Below are positions 1 through 6,324 of a stretch of 23,527 nucleotides of DNA, in pieces. A program made the position numbers and the translations under genes. Position 1 is the first letter of the stretch; the number at the start of each line of letters is the position of its first letter. The notes below the pieces were generated by a model. It did no database searches, had not been told where the DNA came from, and saw only the letters and a list, made by a program, of their open reading frames with translations. Origin of the DNA: Pontibacterium sp049599735. GTDB lineage: Bacteria > Pseudomonadota > Gammaproteobacteria > Pseudomonadales > Balneatricaceae. The stretch lies in assembly GCA_049599735.1 (NCBI GenBank), contig JBMYOX010000057.1:1-23527 (forward strand). Direction: 5' to 3'.

Positions 1-54
1 ACCTGTGCAACCTGTGCAACCTGTGCAACCTGTGCAACCTGTGCAACCTGTGCA
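1..54. repeat. 9-bp perfect tandem repeat (six copies seen)
   Basis: The unit ACCTGTGCA is repeated six times without a mismatch, and the array runs off the left edge, so the true copy number is unknown. The unit is nine bases and lies in frame, so it encodes a Val-Gln-Pro tripeptide series in the CheW-domain gene. Adding or losing units would change the linker length without shifting the frame. A partial seventh unit is lost at 55-60, where the sequence becomes AACGGT. Confidence 0.97.
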
Positions 55-487
55 AACGGTATCTGAGTGCCTTGATTATATTATTGTTCGGGTGTATGGC
101 CTGGATCTGGCCGTACCGGTTGGTCAGATTGATGGTGCCTCTTCACTTGAATACGTAACTCTGCAGATGAACCCTGACCATGAGTCAATATTGGGTGTGT
201 TCACCGCTGCAGGGAAGGAAACAAGCGTGATTGATACCGGGCAATGGCTTATTCCGGGGCGCTTTGATCCAGGTTGTGCCCGTTATGCTGACGCGCTGAT
301 CTTAAAGGGCAGAAAGTGGGCGCTGGCCTGTGATTCCCTGGTTAAGTCGGTACGTATGTCCCGCCAGGATATCGCCTGGGCAGGAGAAGAAAGGCAGTAC
401 GCCTGGCTATCAGGTACTAATATGGCCGAGCGCAGTGCTATTCTGGATATTGATATAATAATTAAACGGCTGGATGCGGAATTCTGA
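2..487 (+). CDS. CheW-domain protein, ParP-like, 5' partial
   Basis: This is the 3' part of a gene open from the left edge. Position 2 is the first complete codon, and the GTG at 5 lies inside the repeat and is unlikely to be the real start. The protein begins with a (Val-Gln-Pro) linker, followed by about 140 residues of a CheW-like fold. The segments GVFTAAGKETSVIDTGQWL, KWALACDSL and AWLSGTNMAERSAILDID resemble the C-terminal interaction domain of ParP-type proteins more than canonical CheW. In vibrios and pseudomonads, ParP works with the ParA-like ATPase ParC to hold chemotaxis arrays at the cell pole by binding CheA and receptors. A variable, Pro/Gln-rich region before this domain fits that family. 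The DUF2802 gene follows after 62 bases, as in the usual end of polar chemotaxis operons. The ParP assignment is by eye. A divergent CheW remains possible. Confidence 0.8.
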   Translation, partial: PVQPVQPVQPVQPVQPVQTVSECLDYIIVRVYGLDLAVPVGQIDGASSLEYVTLQMNPDHESILGVFTAAGKETSVIDTGQWLIPGRFDPGCARYADALILKGRKWALACDSLVKSVRMSRQDIAWAGEERQYAWLSGTNMAERSAILDIDIIIKRLDAEF

Positions 488-549
488 GCCAGCTGTATAA
501 AAATGGCTTCTTTAGATTTGTAGCCTGATTTCTTGTTGCGGAGCACTTT

Positions 550-957
550 GTGGCGGACATTTCTGTGTGGACATTATTTTTTGTGCTGACAAGTCTGCTG
601 GCGCTGGCGGGCTGGTTTGTTATGTTCCGCCGACTGCAACAGCATGAAGAGCGCTACCAGGCTCTGATCAAAGTGCTGGGTGGTGAAATACATGCGATGA
701 CGAACAGCTCCATCGGCATGGGGCGGCGGATTATAGAAATAGAGAAAAAGCTGAACATCACCGCAGAAAAGCAGCTCGAACTTGAAAATCGTGATCCGGG
801 CTCTGTGGCTTTTAAACAGGCCGCCCGGCTGATGGAAATGGGTGCGGATGTGAATGATCTGGTTGATAGCTGTGGTATTGGCCGGCCCGAAGCTGAGTTA
901 ATGGCTTTGTTACATAAAGAGCTTAAAGCATCAGAAGGTCTCGGGCATGAGCATTGA
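550..957 (+). CDS. DUF2802 family membrane-anchored protein
   Basis: A 135-residue protein starting at GTG 550, with a GGAG-type ribosome site at 540-543 (6-base spacer). Residues about 7-26 form one hydrophobic N-terminal segment. A charged region with coiled-coil character follows (about 28-75). The C-terminus, about 87-125 (FKQAARLMEMGADVNDLVDS and on through GIGRPEAELMALLHKE), looks like a helix-turn-helix-like bundle. This is the DUF2802 pattern. Family members sit at the 3' end of flagellar/chemotaxis operons next to cheW or parP in many polar-flagellated gammaproteobacteria, as here. The molecular role is unknown. A membrane-tethered part of the polar chemotaxis machinery is inference from context. 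Its 3' end faces fhlB with 40 bases between. Confidence 0.85.
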   Translation: MADISVWTLFFVLTSLLALAGWFVMFRRLQQHEERYQALIKVLGGEIHAMTNSSIGMGRRIIEIEKKLNITAEKQLELENRDPGSVAFKQAARLMEMGADVNDLVDSCGIGRPEAELMALLHKELKASEGLGHEH

Positions 958-997
958 GGCTTTCCGTGGTTTGTACCGCCCCTGTTGACCCGCCGGG

Positions 998-1282
998 TTA
1001 GTTTATCTGCTCAGTCTCGTTTTTCAGGCTATAAGCAAAAGCGATTACCTCAGCGATTGCGCGATATAAACCCTCAGGAATTTCTTCCCCTGGCTGCAGT
1101 CTGACCAGCAGGTCAACCAGTTCGGGGCTTTCGTGAATATGGACCCCGCTTTCTTCTGCCAGTGCAATAATCTGTTCAGCAATGACTCCCTGTCCTTTGG
1201 CGCTGACCGTCGGGGCTCGCTGTTCTTTGATGTTGTACTTCAGGGCTACGGCCTTGGCGTGGCTTTTTGGTTTTTCACTCAT
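998..1282 (-). CDS. fhlB: FhlB: FlhB C-terminal-domain homologue (export switch tail)
   Basis: A 94-residue protein that matches only the cytoplasmic tail of the flagellar export-gate protein FlhB (EscU/YscU/HrcU family). The visible match is AVALKYN near the N-terminus, then the APTVSAKGQGVIAEQIIALA, SGVHIHESPELVDLL and EIPEGLYRAIAEVIAFAYSL segments. The autocleavage NPTH motif of full FlhB, which should precede AVALKY, is absent (SHAKAVALKY instead), so the protein resembles the already-cleaved C-terminal piece. Known FhlB-type proteins can partly replace that piece in the switch from rod/hook to filament export. The ATG overlaps the fliK stop as ATGA (1279-1282), so translation is probably coupled to fliK. 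That pairing is meaningful because FliK and the FlhB tail act in the same switch. Confidence 0.88.
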   Translation of the reverse strand: MSEKPKSHAKAVALKYNIKEQRAPTVSAKGQGVIAEQIIALAEESGVHIHESPELVDLLVRLQPGEEIPEGLYRAIAEVIAFAYSLKNETEQIN

Positions 1283-3429
1283 GTATGTATATCCACCAGA
1301 CCTGTTTGTATCGCGCTATTTGTATGCGGGGCATTGCCATGGTAGCAGCTGATTTCCGGTTCCGGAAAGCCTGACGCACTGAGTTGATGCCCGAACCGGC
1401 TGAGTTGATTCTGAATGTCTTCATGGGTCTGCGCCTGTGTGCACCAGAACTGAATGCTTAATGCTTCTTCGTCACTCAGTTTGATTTCTGCATCAACAGT
1501 GCCTTGTGCTGCCAGATCAAAGTGTAACCTGACGCGCCATAGCATGCTTAAACTGTCATCAGGCTGGCGCTGGCCTTCCTGGCTGATGCGAACGTCCAGG
1601 TTATCCAGTGAGTTATTTTGCAGGACGGGAATGTCGAGCTGAAAAACGCGCTCAAAACTGCCGTCGGGTGCTTCTTTCCATTGTTGTAGTGAAGCGACCT
1701 GGTTGTGAGTAATTCGGGACTGGGCGGACTGAATCAGTTGCTCAAGCCGACTTCGCTGCTCGGGGGGAAGTTCGGCTGTGTGTTGTTGTAGCTGGCGTAT
1801 CAGCGTTTTAAAGTCACGTTTCTCTGCTTTTCCCGTTTGGGCCAGCTGAGATTCAGCCTGTATGCCGCCGAGTTGCACGTTATTTCGAACGGTTTCGGGG
1901 CTTTCTGCACTGCCCGGACGTACCCCAAAAAGCTGCAGTATTGAACGTACCAAAGCAGGCAGGGCTGTGTTGGTGCTTTGACGGGTGCCTGTCTGAATCT
2001 GACTCAGTATATCGGCCAGGGGGTGTTGGGCGGGCAAGGCGGTTCTCAGTGTGTCCTGCAGGGTGCTTTGTTCGCGCAGGCTATCTGCAGTTTGTGTTTG
2101 CTGGGGTAGGAGGGTTGCCTGCAAATTGTTCGGCCCGGACTGCGTAAGACGGATGCTCGTATCAGGTGCAATGGCGGTATCCGCAGTAAAGGACATGATC
2201 CGCCCGTTGCTTAACAATACCTGCAGGGTAAATTGTTTACCGGCAGCCGGAGCCTGATTGCCGGGGGGGAGTACTTCGCTACCGGATGATGTAATCGTGC
2301 CCGGAAGTGCGGGTGTTGATCGGTTTGTTGGAGTGTCAGAGACGATCTGTGTGCCCGGCAGAAATTGCGGGGCTGTACTGGTTGCGGGTCGCGCAGTGCC
2401 GGGCGGAGTACCTGCTGATGTTTCTGTTGCCGGGCCTGTTTGTGATAATGCTTTGAAAGTGTCAATTGTTTTAAGGGAGTCTGCTGCTTTTGTAGCTGTT
2501 CCAGGTTCTGTTGTGGCGGCTGTGCCGGTTACGGGTCGGGCATTTGTGGCTGGTTTTGTTATCTGGCCTGCCTGCAAGGGTGCTTTGAAAACCTCAGCTG
2601 TTTTAAGAGTATCTGTTGTTTTCTGAGGCACGGTGCTGGCATCAGGGGGCGCTGGAGCCGGTGTGGCAGCGGCGCCCAAGGCCTGGCTGGCGGCGCTGGT
2701 TGTCACAGGTGAAGCGGGTGCCGGGTTGATAGCGTTCGCAGGTGTCTGATTAAGTGGAGCTGAGCGATGCCCGGCTGTGGTGGTTGCCGCGCCGGGGGGG
2801 GTGTCGGCTGAAGGCATAGTGCCGGGATTGCCGCCGGTGGGCCGGGATGCTGTTGCCCGGGCGGCTCCCTGTGTTGCCGTGGCAGTCAGAGTGGTTGGCG
2901 CAGAATCTTTGCGGGCAACAGTTCCGGGATCTGAGGGTAATCTGGTCTGAGGTGGAAGCGGGCGGTCATAAGTGGCCTCCCGGGGTTGAGGGGGCGGCGT
3001 TGTTGTCGCGGGTGCCAAGGGTGTGCTTTTTAACACGGTACCATCAAGGTGGCTGCCGGTGGGAATCTGAAGTTTAACCGCTCCTGGTGCCAGTGAAATA
3101 AATGCTGGTGTTGCTTGTGGTGTTGATACAGCGGGTTGCTGGCTGGTTGTTGTTGGCAGTATCGCCTTCAGTTGCATAGCGCCGTCTGAGGACTGGTTGA
3201 TTTGTAGCTGGCTGCCCGCGGGCAGCGGTTGTTGGGTGCTTAGGTATATTGGCTGATTATTGATGCTGATCTTAACACTGTAAGTCCCCGCCGCTGTTTT
3301 GTTCTCAGCAGAGCTGATAACAGTACCTGATAACTGACTATGAGTGCGGAAAAGCTCGCCCAGTGTTTTTTGAGTTTCTGCCGGGCTGTCTTTGATCAAC
3401 AGTGAAGAAGTCAGGTTTTCAGGAAACAA
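1279..3429 (-). CDS. fliK: flagellar hook-length control protein FliK family
   Basis: A secreted ruler-type protein that sets hook length and triggers the export-specificity switch through FlhB. I place the start at TTG 3429 (716 residues), because GGAG at 3440-3437 sits 7 bases upstream. An in-frame GTG at 3459 would add ten residues but has no ribosome site. The N-terminal ~100 residues are mixed. A long Ala/Thr/Pro-rich, probably disordered linker follows (about 100-400) and contains a 44-codon imperfect duplication. A Gln-rich helical stretch follows (about 440-600). The C-terminal ~100 residues carry the conserved Flg_hook-type domain, with LSIQFWCTQAQTHEDIQNQL and ending near PEPEISCYHGN. 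The gene is antiparallel to its neighbours on both sides and coupled to fhlB. A second, canonical fliK may exist elsewhere in the genome; this window cannot tell. Confidence 0.88.
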   Translation of the reverse strand: MFPENLTSSLLIKDSPAETQKTLGELFRTHSQLSGTVISSAENKTAAGTYSVKISINNQPIYLSTQQPLPAGSQLQINQSSDGAMQLKAILPTTTSQQPAVSTPQATPAFISLAPGAVKLQIPTGSHLDGTVLKSTPLAPATTTPPPQPREATYDRPLPPQTRLPSDPGTVARKDSAPTTLTATATQGAARATASRPTGGNPGTMPSADTPPGAATTTAGHRSAPLNQTPANAINPAPASPVTTSAASQALGAAATPAPAPPDASTVPQKTTDTLKTAEVFKAPLQAGQITKPATNARPVTGTAATTEPGTATKAADSLKTIDTFKALSQTGPATETSAGTPPGTARPATSTAPQFLPGTQIVSDTPTNRSTPALPGTITSSGSEVLPPGNQAPAAGKQFTLQVLLSNGRIMSFTADTAIAPDTSIRLTQSGPNNLQATLLPQQTQTADSLREQSTLQDTLRTALPAQHPLADILSQIQTGTRQSTNTALPALVRSILQLFGVRPGSAESPETVRNNVQLGGIQAESQLAQTGKAEKRDFKTLIRQLQQHTAELPPEQRSRLEQLIQSAQSRITHNQVASLQQWKEAPDGSFERVFQLDIPVLQNNSLDNLDVRISQEGQRQPDDSLSMLWRVRLHFDLAAQGTVDAEIKLSDEEALSIQFWCTQAQTHEDIQNQLSRFGHQLSASGFPEPEISCYHGNAPHTNSAIQTGLVDIHT
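2449..2615 (-). repeat. internal 132-base duplication within the fliK linker
   Basis: Two related stretches, beginning at 2449 (+ strand TGCTTTGAAAGTGTCAATTG) and at 2581 (TGCTTTGAAAACCTCAGCTG), lie exactly 132 bases apart (44 codons). They encode DTLKTAEVFKAPLQAGQIT and DSLKTIDTFKALSQTGPAT. Spacing by a multiple of three keeps the frame, so this looks like an ancient in-frame duplication that lengthened the disordered ruler region. Confidence 0.7.
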
Positions 3430-3440
3430 TATATTTCTCC
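3427..3440 (-). promoter_or_regulatory. ribosome binding site deciding the fliK TTG start
   Basis: Read on the minus strand, GGAG (3440-3437) is followed by a 7-base A/T spacer and TTG (3429-3427). The upstream in-frame GTG at 3459 has only A/T-rich sequence before it and no purine-rich ribosome site, so the TTG is the better start. Confidence 0.6.
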
Positions 3441-3475
3441 GGGTGCACGACTGCTGCACTGAGCAAGAATTCGTA

Positions 3476-3481
3476 TATAAT
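3476..3481 (+). promoter_or_regulatory. possible -10 element for the ccm operon
   Basis: A perfect TATAAT lies about 80 bases before the ccmA start, in the fliK/ccmA divergent region. No good -35 hexamer is found 16-18 bases upstream, and there is no TG extension, so the call is weak. Confidence 0.3.
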
Positions 3482-3497
3482 GAGCTGCTAAATTAAT

Positions 3498-3524
3498 CAA
3501 TCGGCCGTACTTTGTAAAAGTATA
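3498..3524 (-). promoter_or_regulatory. candidate sigma-28 (FliA) promoter for fliK-fhlB
   Basis: On the minus strand, TATACTTT (3524-3517) and GCCGATTG (3505-3498) are separated by exactly 11 bases. The enterobacterial FliA consensus is TAAAGTTT-N11-GCCGATAA, so each half matches six of eight positions with exact spacing. Transcription would begin roughly 60 bases before the proposed fliK start. Late flagellar control of fliK-fhlB would be reasonable. The element lies inside the 129-base divergent region shared with ccmA, so it could interfere with the ccm promoter. The call rests on sequence match only. Confidence 0.5.
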
Positions 3525-3558
3525 GGCTGTTGCCGGAATTTCGGTGTGAGGTGATGTT

Positions 3559-4197
3559 TTGTCCGATCCGCTGTTGCACGCTGAGCAGCTATTCTGCGAA
3601 CGTGATGATCGAATTTTGTTTGAGGCATTGAATTTTTCACTCGAGCAGGGCGAGATCCTTCAGATTGAAGGGCAGAACGGCAGTGGTAAGACAACGTTGT
3701 TGCGTATATTGGCAGGTTTGTCCCGCAACTATGAAGGTGATCTTTACTGGAAGGGGGAAATGCTGGGCGATGTGTTTGACGATTTTCGTCGATCCCTGCT
3801 CTATTTTGGCCATCAGCCGGGTGTGAAGTCTGTGCTGACACCCGAGGAAAATTTGTCCTGGTACGCTGCCATGCACCCCTCTATTGATGCCTTACGTATT
3901 CAAAATGCACTGGAAGAAGTGGGTCTGGGGGGGTATGAAACGGTACCTTGCCATAAACTTTCTGCGGGACAAAATCGCCGGGTAAGCCTGGCCCGTCTGC
4001 ATTTGAGTAGTGCACCTTTGTGGATATTAGACGAGCCATTTACGGCCATTGATAAGCAGGGTGTGGCTGAAAAAGAAGCCCTGATTACTCGTCATGCTGA
4101 AGCCGGAGGCAGTGTTATTCTGACAACTCACCATGAATTGGCAATGGCAGATTGTATACGGCGACTAAATCTTGATGAACTGGCCGGAACTTCATGA
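3559..4197 (+). CDS. ccmA: CcmA, heme export/CcmE-release ABC ATPase
   Basis: The 212-residue ATPase of the CcmABCD complex. It uses ATP hydrolysis to free heme-loaded CcmE from CcmC in the cytoplasmic membrane. Visible motifs are Walker A GQNGSGKT (38-45), ABC signature LSAGQ (134-138), Walker B LWILDEP (154-160) and the H-loop histidines (191-192). The length is normal for the family. The start is TTG 3559, with GAGG at 3548-3551 and a 7-base spacer. The only nearby ATG (3554) is out of frame. It is the first gene of the ccm operon and overlaps ccmB by ATGA. An unusual start codon on the first gene may limit expression (inference). Confidence 0.96.
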   Translation: MSDPLLHAEQLFCERDDRILFEALNFSLEQGEILQIEGQNGSGKTTLLRILAGLSRNYEGDLYWKGEMLGDVFDDFRRSLLYFGHQPGVKSVLTPEENLSWYAAMHPSIDALRIQNALEEVGLGGYETVPCHKLSAGQNRRVSLARLHLSSAPLWILDEPFTAIDKQGVAEKEALITRHAEAGGSVILTTHHELAMADCIRRLNLDELAGTS

Positions 4198-4913
4198 GCA
4201 AAATGCTGACTAACGAGCCGGTTACGGCACCTGAACAGAGCCTGACAGGATTGTTTCTGGCGGTGCTGCGGCGAGATTTACTACTGTCTTACCGGCGTCG
4301 CAGTGACTTGGTTAACCCACTGATTTTTTTTCTAATGGTCGCAACCCTGTTCCCGCTCGGTGTTAGTCCTGAACCTGATTTTCTGGCACAGCTGGCACCG
4401 GGTGTGGTTTGGGTGGCGGCATTGCTGGCAACGCTACTCTCGATGGATGGGGTGTTCCGGTCTGATTTTGAAGATGGCACTCTGGAGCAGACGCTGCTCA
4501 GTCCCCAGCCGTTATTTGTGGTGGTGCTGGGGAAGGTCATCGCCCACTGGATGCTAACCGGGTTACCACTGACCCTGTTGGCACCTTTGTTGGGTATTAT
4601 GTTGTTTTTGCCTGAAGGAGGTATGTCAGGCTTGATGCTCAGCCTGTTGCTGGGCACGCCGACACTGAGTTTGGTGGGCGCGATAGGCGCGGCATTGACG
4701 GTAGGGTTGCGTAAGGGCGGTGTTCTGATCTCTCTGTTGGTATTGCCGTTATATATACCAGTGCTGATTTTTGGTACGGGTGCTGTGCAGGCCGCTGTAA
4801 CGGGTCTGCCTCTGGCGGGTTACCTGGCGCTGCTGGGGGCGATACTGGCCTTGGGGCTGGTTATGGCACCGCTGGCAATCGGTGCGGCTTTAAAAATTTC
4901 CGTAAGCGGATAA
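4194..4913 (+). CDS. ccmB: CcmB, cytochrome c maturation ABC membrane subunit
   Basis: The 239-residue integral membrane partner of CcmA. About six hydrophobic segments follow a short cytoplasmic N-terminus (first 30-35 residues) and the conserved AVLRRDLLLSYRRRSDLVNP entry. The FEDGTLEQTLLSPQPLFVVV stretch is typical of CcmB. The protein is slightly longer than the usual ~220 residues because of an N-terminal extension. A start inside it cannot be excluded, but the ATG at 4194 overlaps the ccmA stop (ATGA), which favours translational coupling and this start. Eight bases separate it from ccmC. Confidence 0.95.
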   Translation: MSKMLTNEPVTAPEQSLTGLFLAVLRRDLLLSYRRRSDLVNPLIFFLMVATLFPLGVSPEPDFLAQLAPGVVWVAALLATLLSMDGVFRSDFEDGTLEQTLLSPQPLFVVVLGKVIAHWMLTGLPLTLLAPLLGIMLFLPEGGMSGLMLSLLLGTPTLSLVGAIGAALTVGLRKGGVLISLLVLPLYIPVLIFGTGAVQAAVTGLPLAGYLALLGAILALGLVMAPLAIGAALKISVSG

Positions 4914-4921
4914 GGGTTTGT

Positions 4922-5701
4922 ATGGCTGAGAATAAAAAATGGATGCCCCGCTGGTTTTATCAACTGGCGTCACCTCGCTGGAGTTACGAGATTATGGGCA
5001 CGTTATTGCCCTGGTTTGCGGTGGCTGCCGCAGCCCTGCTGGTTTCGGGTACTGTGTGGGCGTTGGTCTTTGCGCCTGAAGATTATCAACAGGGTAATAG
5101 CTTCCGCATTATGTATGTGCATGTGCCCGCTGCCATACTGGCTCAATCCTGTTATATGCTGATGGCCGTTGCGGGTGCTATCGGACTGATCTGGAAGATA
5201 AAAGTATCGGATATGGTGGCAAAATCCTGCGCCCCTATTGGTGTGGTTATGGCACTGATTGCGTTGATGACTGGTGCTATCTGGGGCAAACCGACCTGGG
5301 GTTCCTGGTGGGTATGGGATGCACGGCTGACCTCTATGTTGATTCTGCTGTTCCTTTACCTGGGTGTGATTGCCCTGCACTCGGCTATTGAAAGTGAAGC
5401 GACGGCAGCCCAGTCAACGGCGGTGCTTGCGCTGGTTGGCCTGGTGAATATTCCGATTATTAAGTATTCCGTTGATTGGTGGAATACCCTGCATCAACCT
5501 GCGACTTTTACGCTGACAGAACGCCCTGCCATGCCCGCTGAAATGTGGATGCCGTTACTGGTGATGGTGATAGGTTTTTATTGTTTCTTTGCTGTATCGC
5601 TAATGTTACGTACTCGTAATGAAATCATCTATCGTGAACGCCGTACCCGCTGGGTGCGTGAACTGATTGAAGGACAGAGAGGTGGATGTGAGCTTCGATA
5701 G
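4922..5701 (+). CDS. ccmC: CcmC, heme lyase loading CcmE
   Basis: A 259-residue membrane protein with six predicted transmembrane segments. It collects heme and presents it at the periplasmic face for covalent attachment to CcmE. The tryptophan-rich WWD motif is visible at 126-133 (WGSWWVWD). The two conserved axial histidines are in VHVP (His67) and LHQP (His191). It ends in a basic C-terminus, and the last 14 bases overlap the proposed ccmD start. The start ATG 4922 lies 8 bases after ccmB. Confidence 0.97.
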   Translation: MAENKKWMPRWFYQLASPRWSYEIMGTLLPWFAVAAAALLVSGTVWALVFAPEDYQQGNSFRIMYVHVPAAILAQSCYMLMAVAGAIGLIWKIKVSDMVAKSCAPIGVVMALIALMTGAIWGKPTWGSWWVWDARLTSMLILLFLYLGVIALHSAIESEATAAQSTAVLALVGLVNIPIIKYSVDWWNTLHQPATFTLTERPAMPAEMWMPLLVMVIGFYCFFAVSLMLRTRNEIIYRERRTRWVRELIEGQRGGCELR

Positions 5702-5879
5702 CTTTTCAGAGTTTTTGGCTATGGGTGGACATGGCCTTTATGTATGGCTGAGTTATGGCATTGTGCTCGTACTTTTTATTATTAATCTGGCGGGGCCTCT
5801 TTTGCGTAAAAAGCAGCTGATATCCGAACTCACGCGTCGACTGCGAAGGGAGCAGAAGAAACATGAATCCAAAGCGTAA
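5688..5879 (+). CDS. ccmD: CcmD, small heme-exporter membrane protein
   Basis: A 63-residue single-pass protein that stabilises CcmC-CcmE and is needed to release holo-CcmE. I choose GTG 5688, which has GAGAGG at 5677-5682 (5-base spacer). This gives an N-terminus reading SFDSFSEFLAMGGHGLYVW, matching the typical CcmD opening. The longer frame from TTG 5667 adds seven charged residues without a ribosome site. One hydrophobic helix (about 18-36) is followed by a basic, helical cytoplasmic tail. It overlaps ccmC by 14 bases and ccmE by 17. Confidence 0.92.
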   Translation: MSFDSFSEFLAMGGHGLYVWLSYGIVLVLFIINLAGPLLRKKQLISELTRRLRREQKKHESKA

Positions 5880-6324
5880 GCAGCGATTGCTGATAGTATT
5901 GTTTATTGTCTTCGGTGTGAGCATCGCGGTAGGCTTGACCCTGTTCGCACTCAATCAGAACATTAATTTATTTTATTCACCAACACAGATAGTGAAAGGC
6001 GAAGCCCCTACCAATAGCCGGATACGCGCTGGTGGTATGGTTGTGGAAGGCAGTGTTGTACGTGATCCGAACAGCCTGCAGGTTAGTTTTGGTATGACGG
6101 ACTATGCAGAAAATGTGACGGTTTCTTTCACCGGCATTTTGCCGGATCTGTTCCGTGAGGGGCAGGGCATTGTGGCTCAGGGCACGATGGATAAAAACGG
6201 TATTTTTCAGGCCTCTGAAGTGCTGGCAAAACATGATGAAAATTATATGCCACCCGAAGTGGCTGATGCCCTGGAAAAAGCAGGGAAAATGCCTAAGCCA
6301 GAATCTGGGGAGTTCAATAAATGA
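5863..6324 (+). CDS. ccmE: CcmE, periplasmic heme chaperone
   Basis: A 153-residue membrane-anchored chaperone that carries heme by a covalent histidine bond from CcmC to CcmF. The N-terminus has one transmembrane helix (about 9-29) and is followed by an OB-fold beta-barrel. The heme-binding HxxxY motif is seen as HDENY, with His124 and Tyr128, followed by the conserved MPPEV. A short flexible Pro/Lys tail ends the protein. The start ATG 5863 lies within the end of ccmD, and the stop overlaps the ccmF start (ATGA). Confidence 0.98.
   Translation: MNPKRKQRLLIVLFIVFGVSIAVGLTLFALNQNINLFYSPTQIVKGEAPTNSRIRAGGMVVEGSVVRDPNSLQVSFGMTDYAENVTVSFTGILPDLFREGQGIVAQGTMDKNGIFQASEVLAKHDENYMPPEVADALEKAGKMPKPESGEFNK

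Noticed and set aside
1..54. Short direct repeats as a CRISPR array
   Set aside because: Units are 9 bases, abut without spacers, and are in frame with a coding sequence, so this is a tandem coding repeat.
958..997. Bidirectional terminator between the DUF2802 gene and fhlB
   Set aside because: Only a four-base ACCC/GGGT stem can be drawn and no U-tract flanks it.
1941..2626. Long plus-strand open frames opposite fliK
   Set aside because: They are antisense shadows of the low-complexity Ala/Thr/Pro codons of fliK, with no recognisable domains or ribosome sites.
5667..5687. Longer ccmD start at TTG 5667
   Set aside because: The extra seven charged residues do not fit the CcmD N-terminus, and the GTG at 5688 has a good ribosome site.
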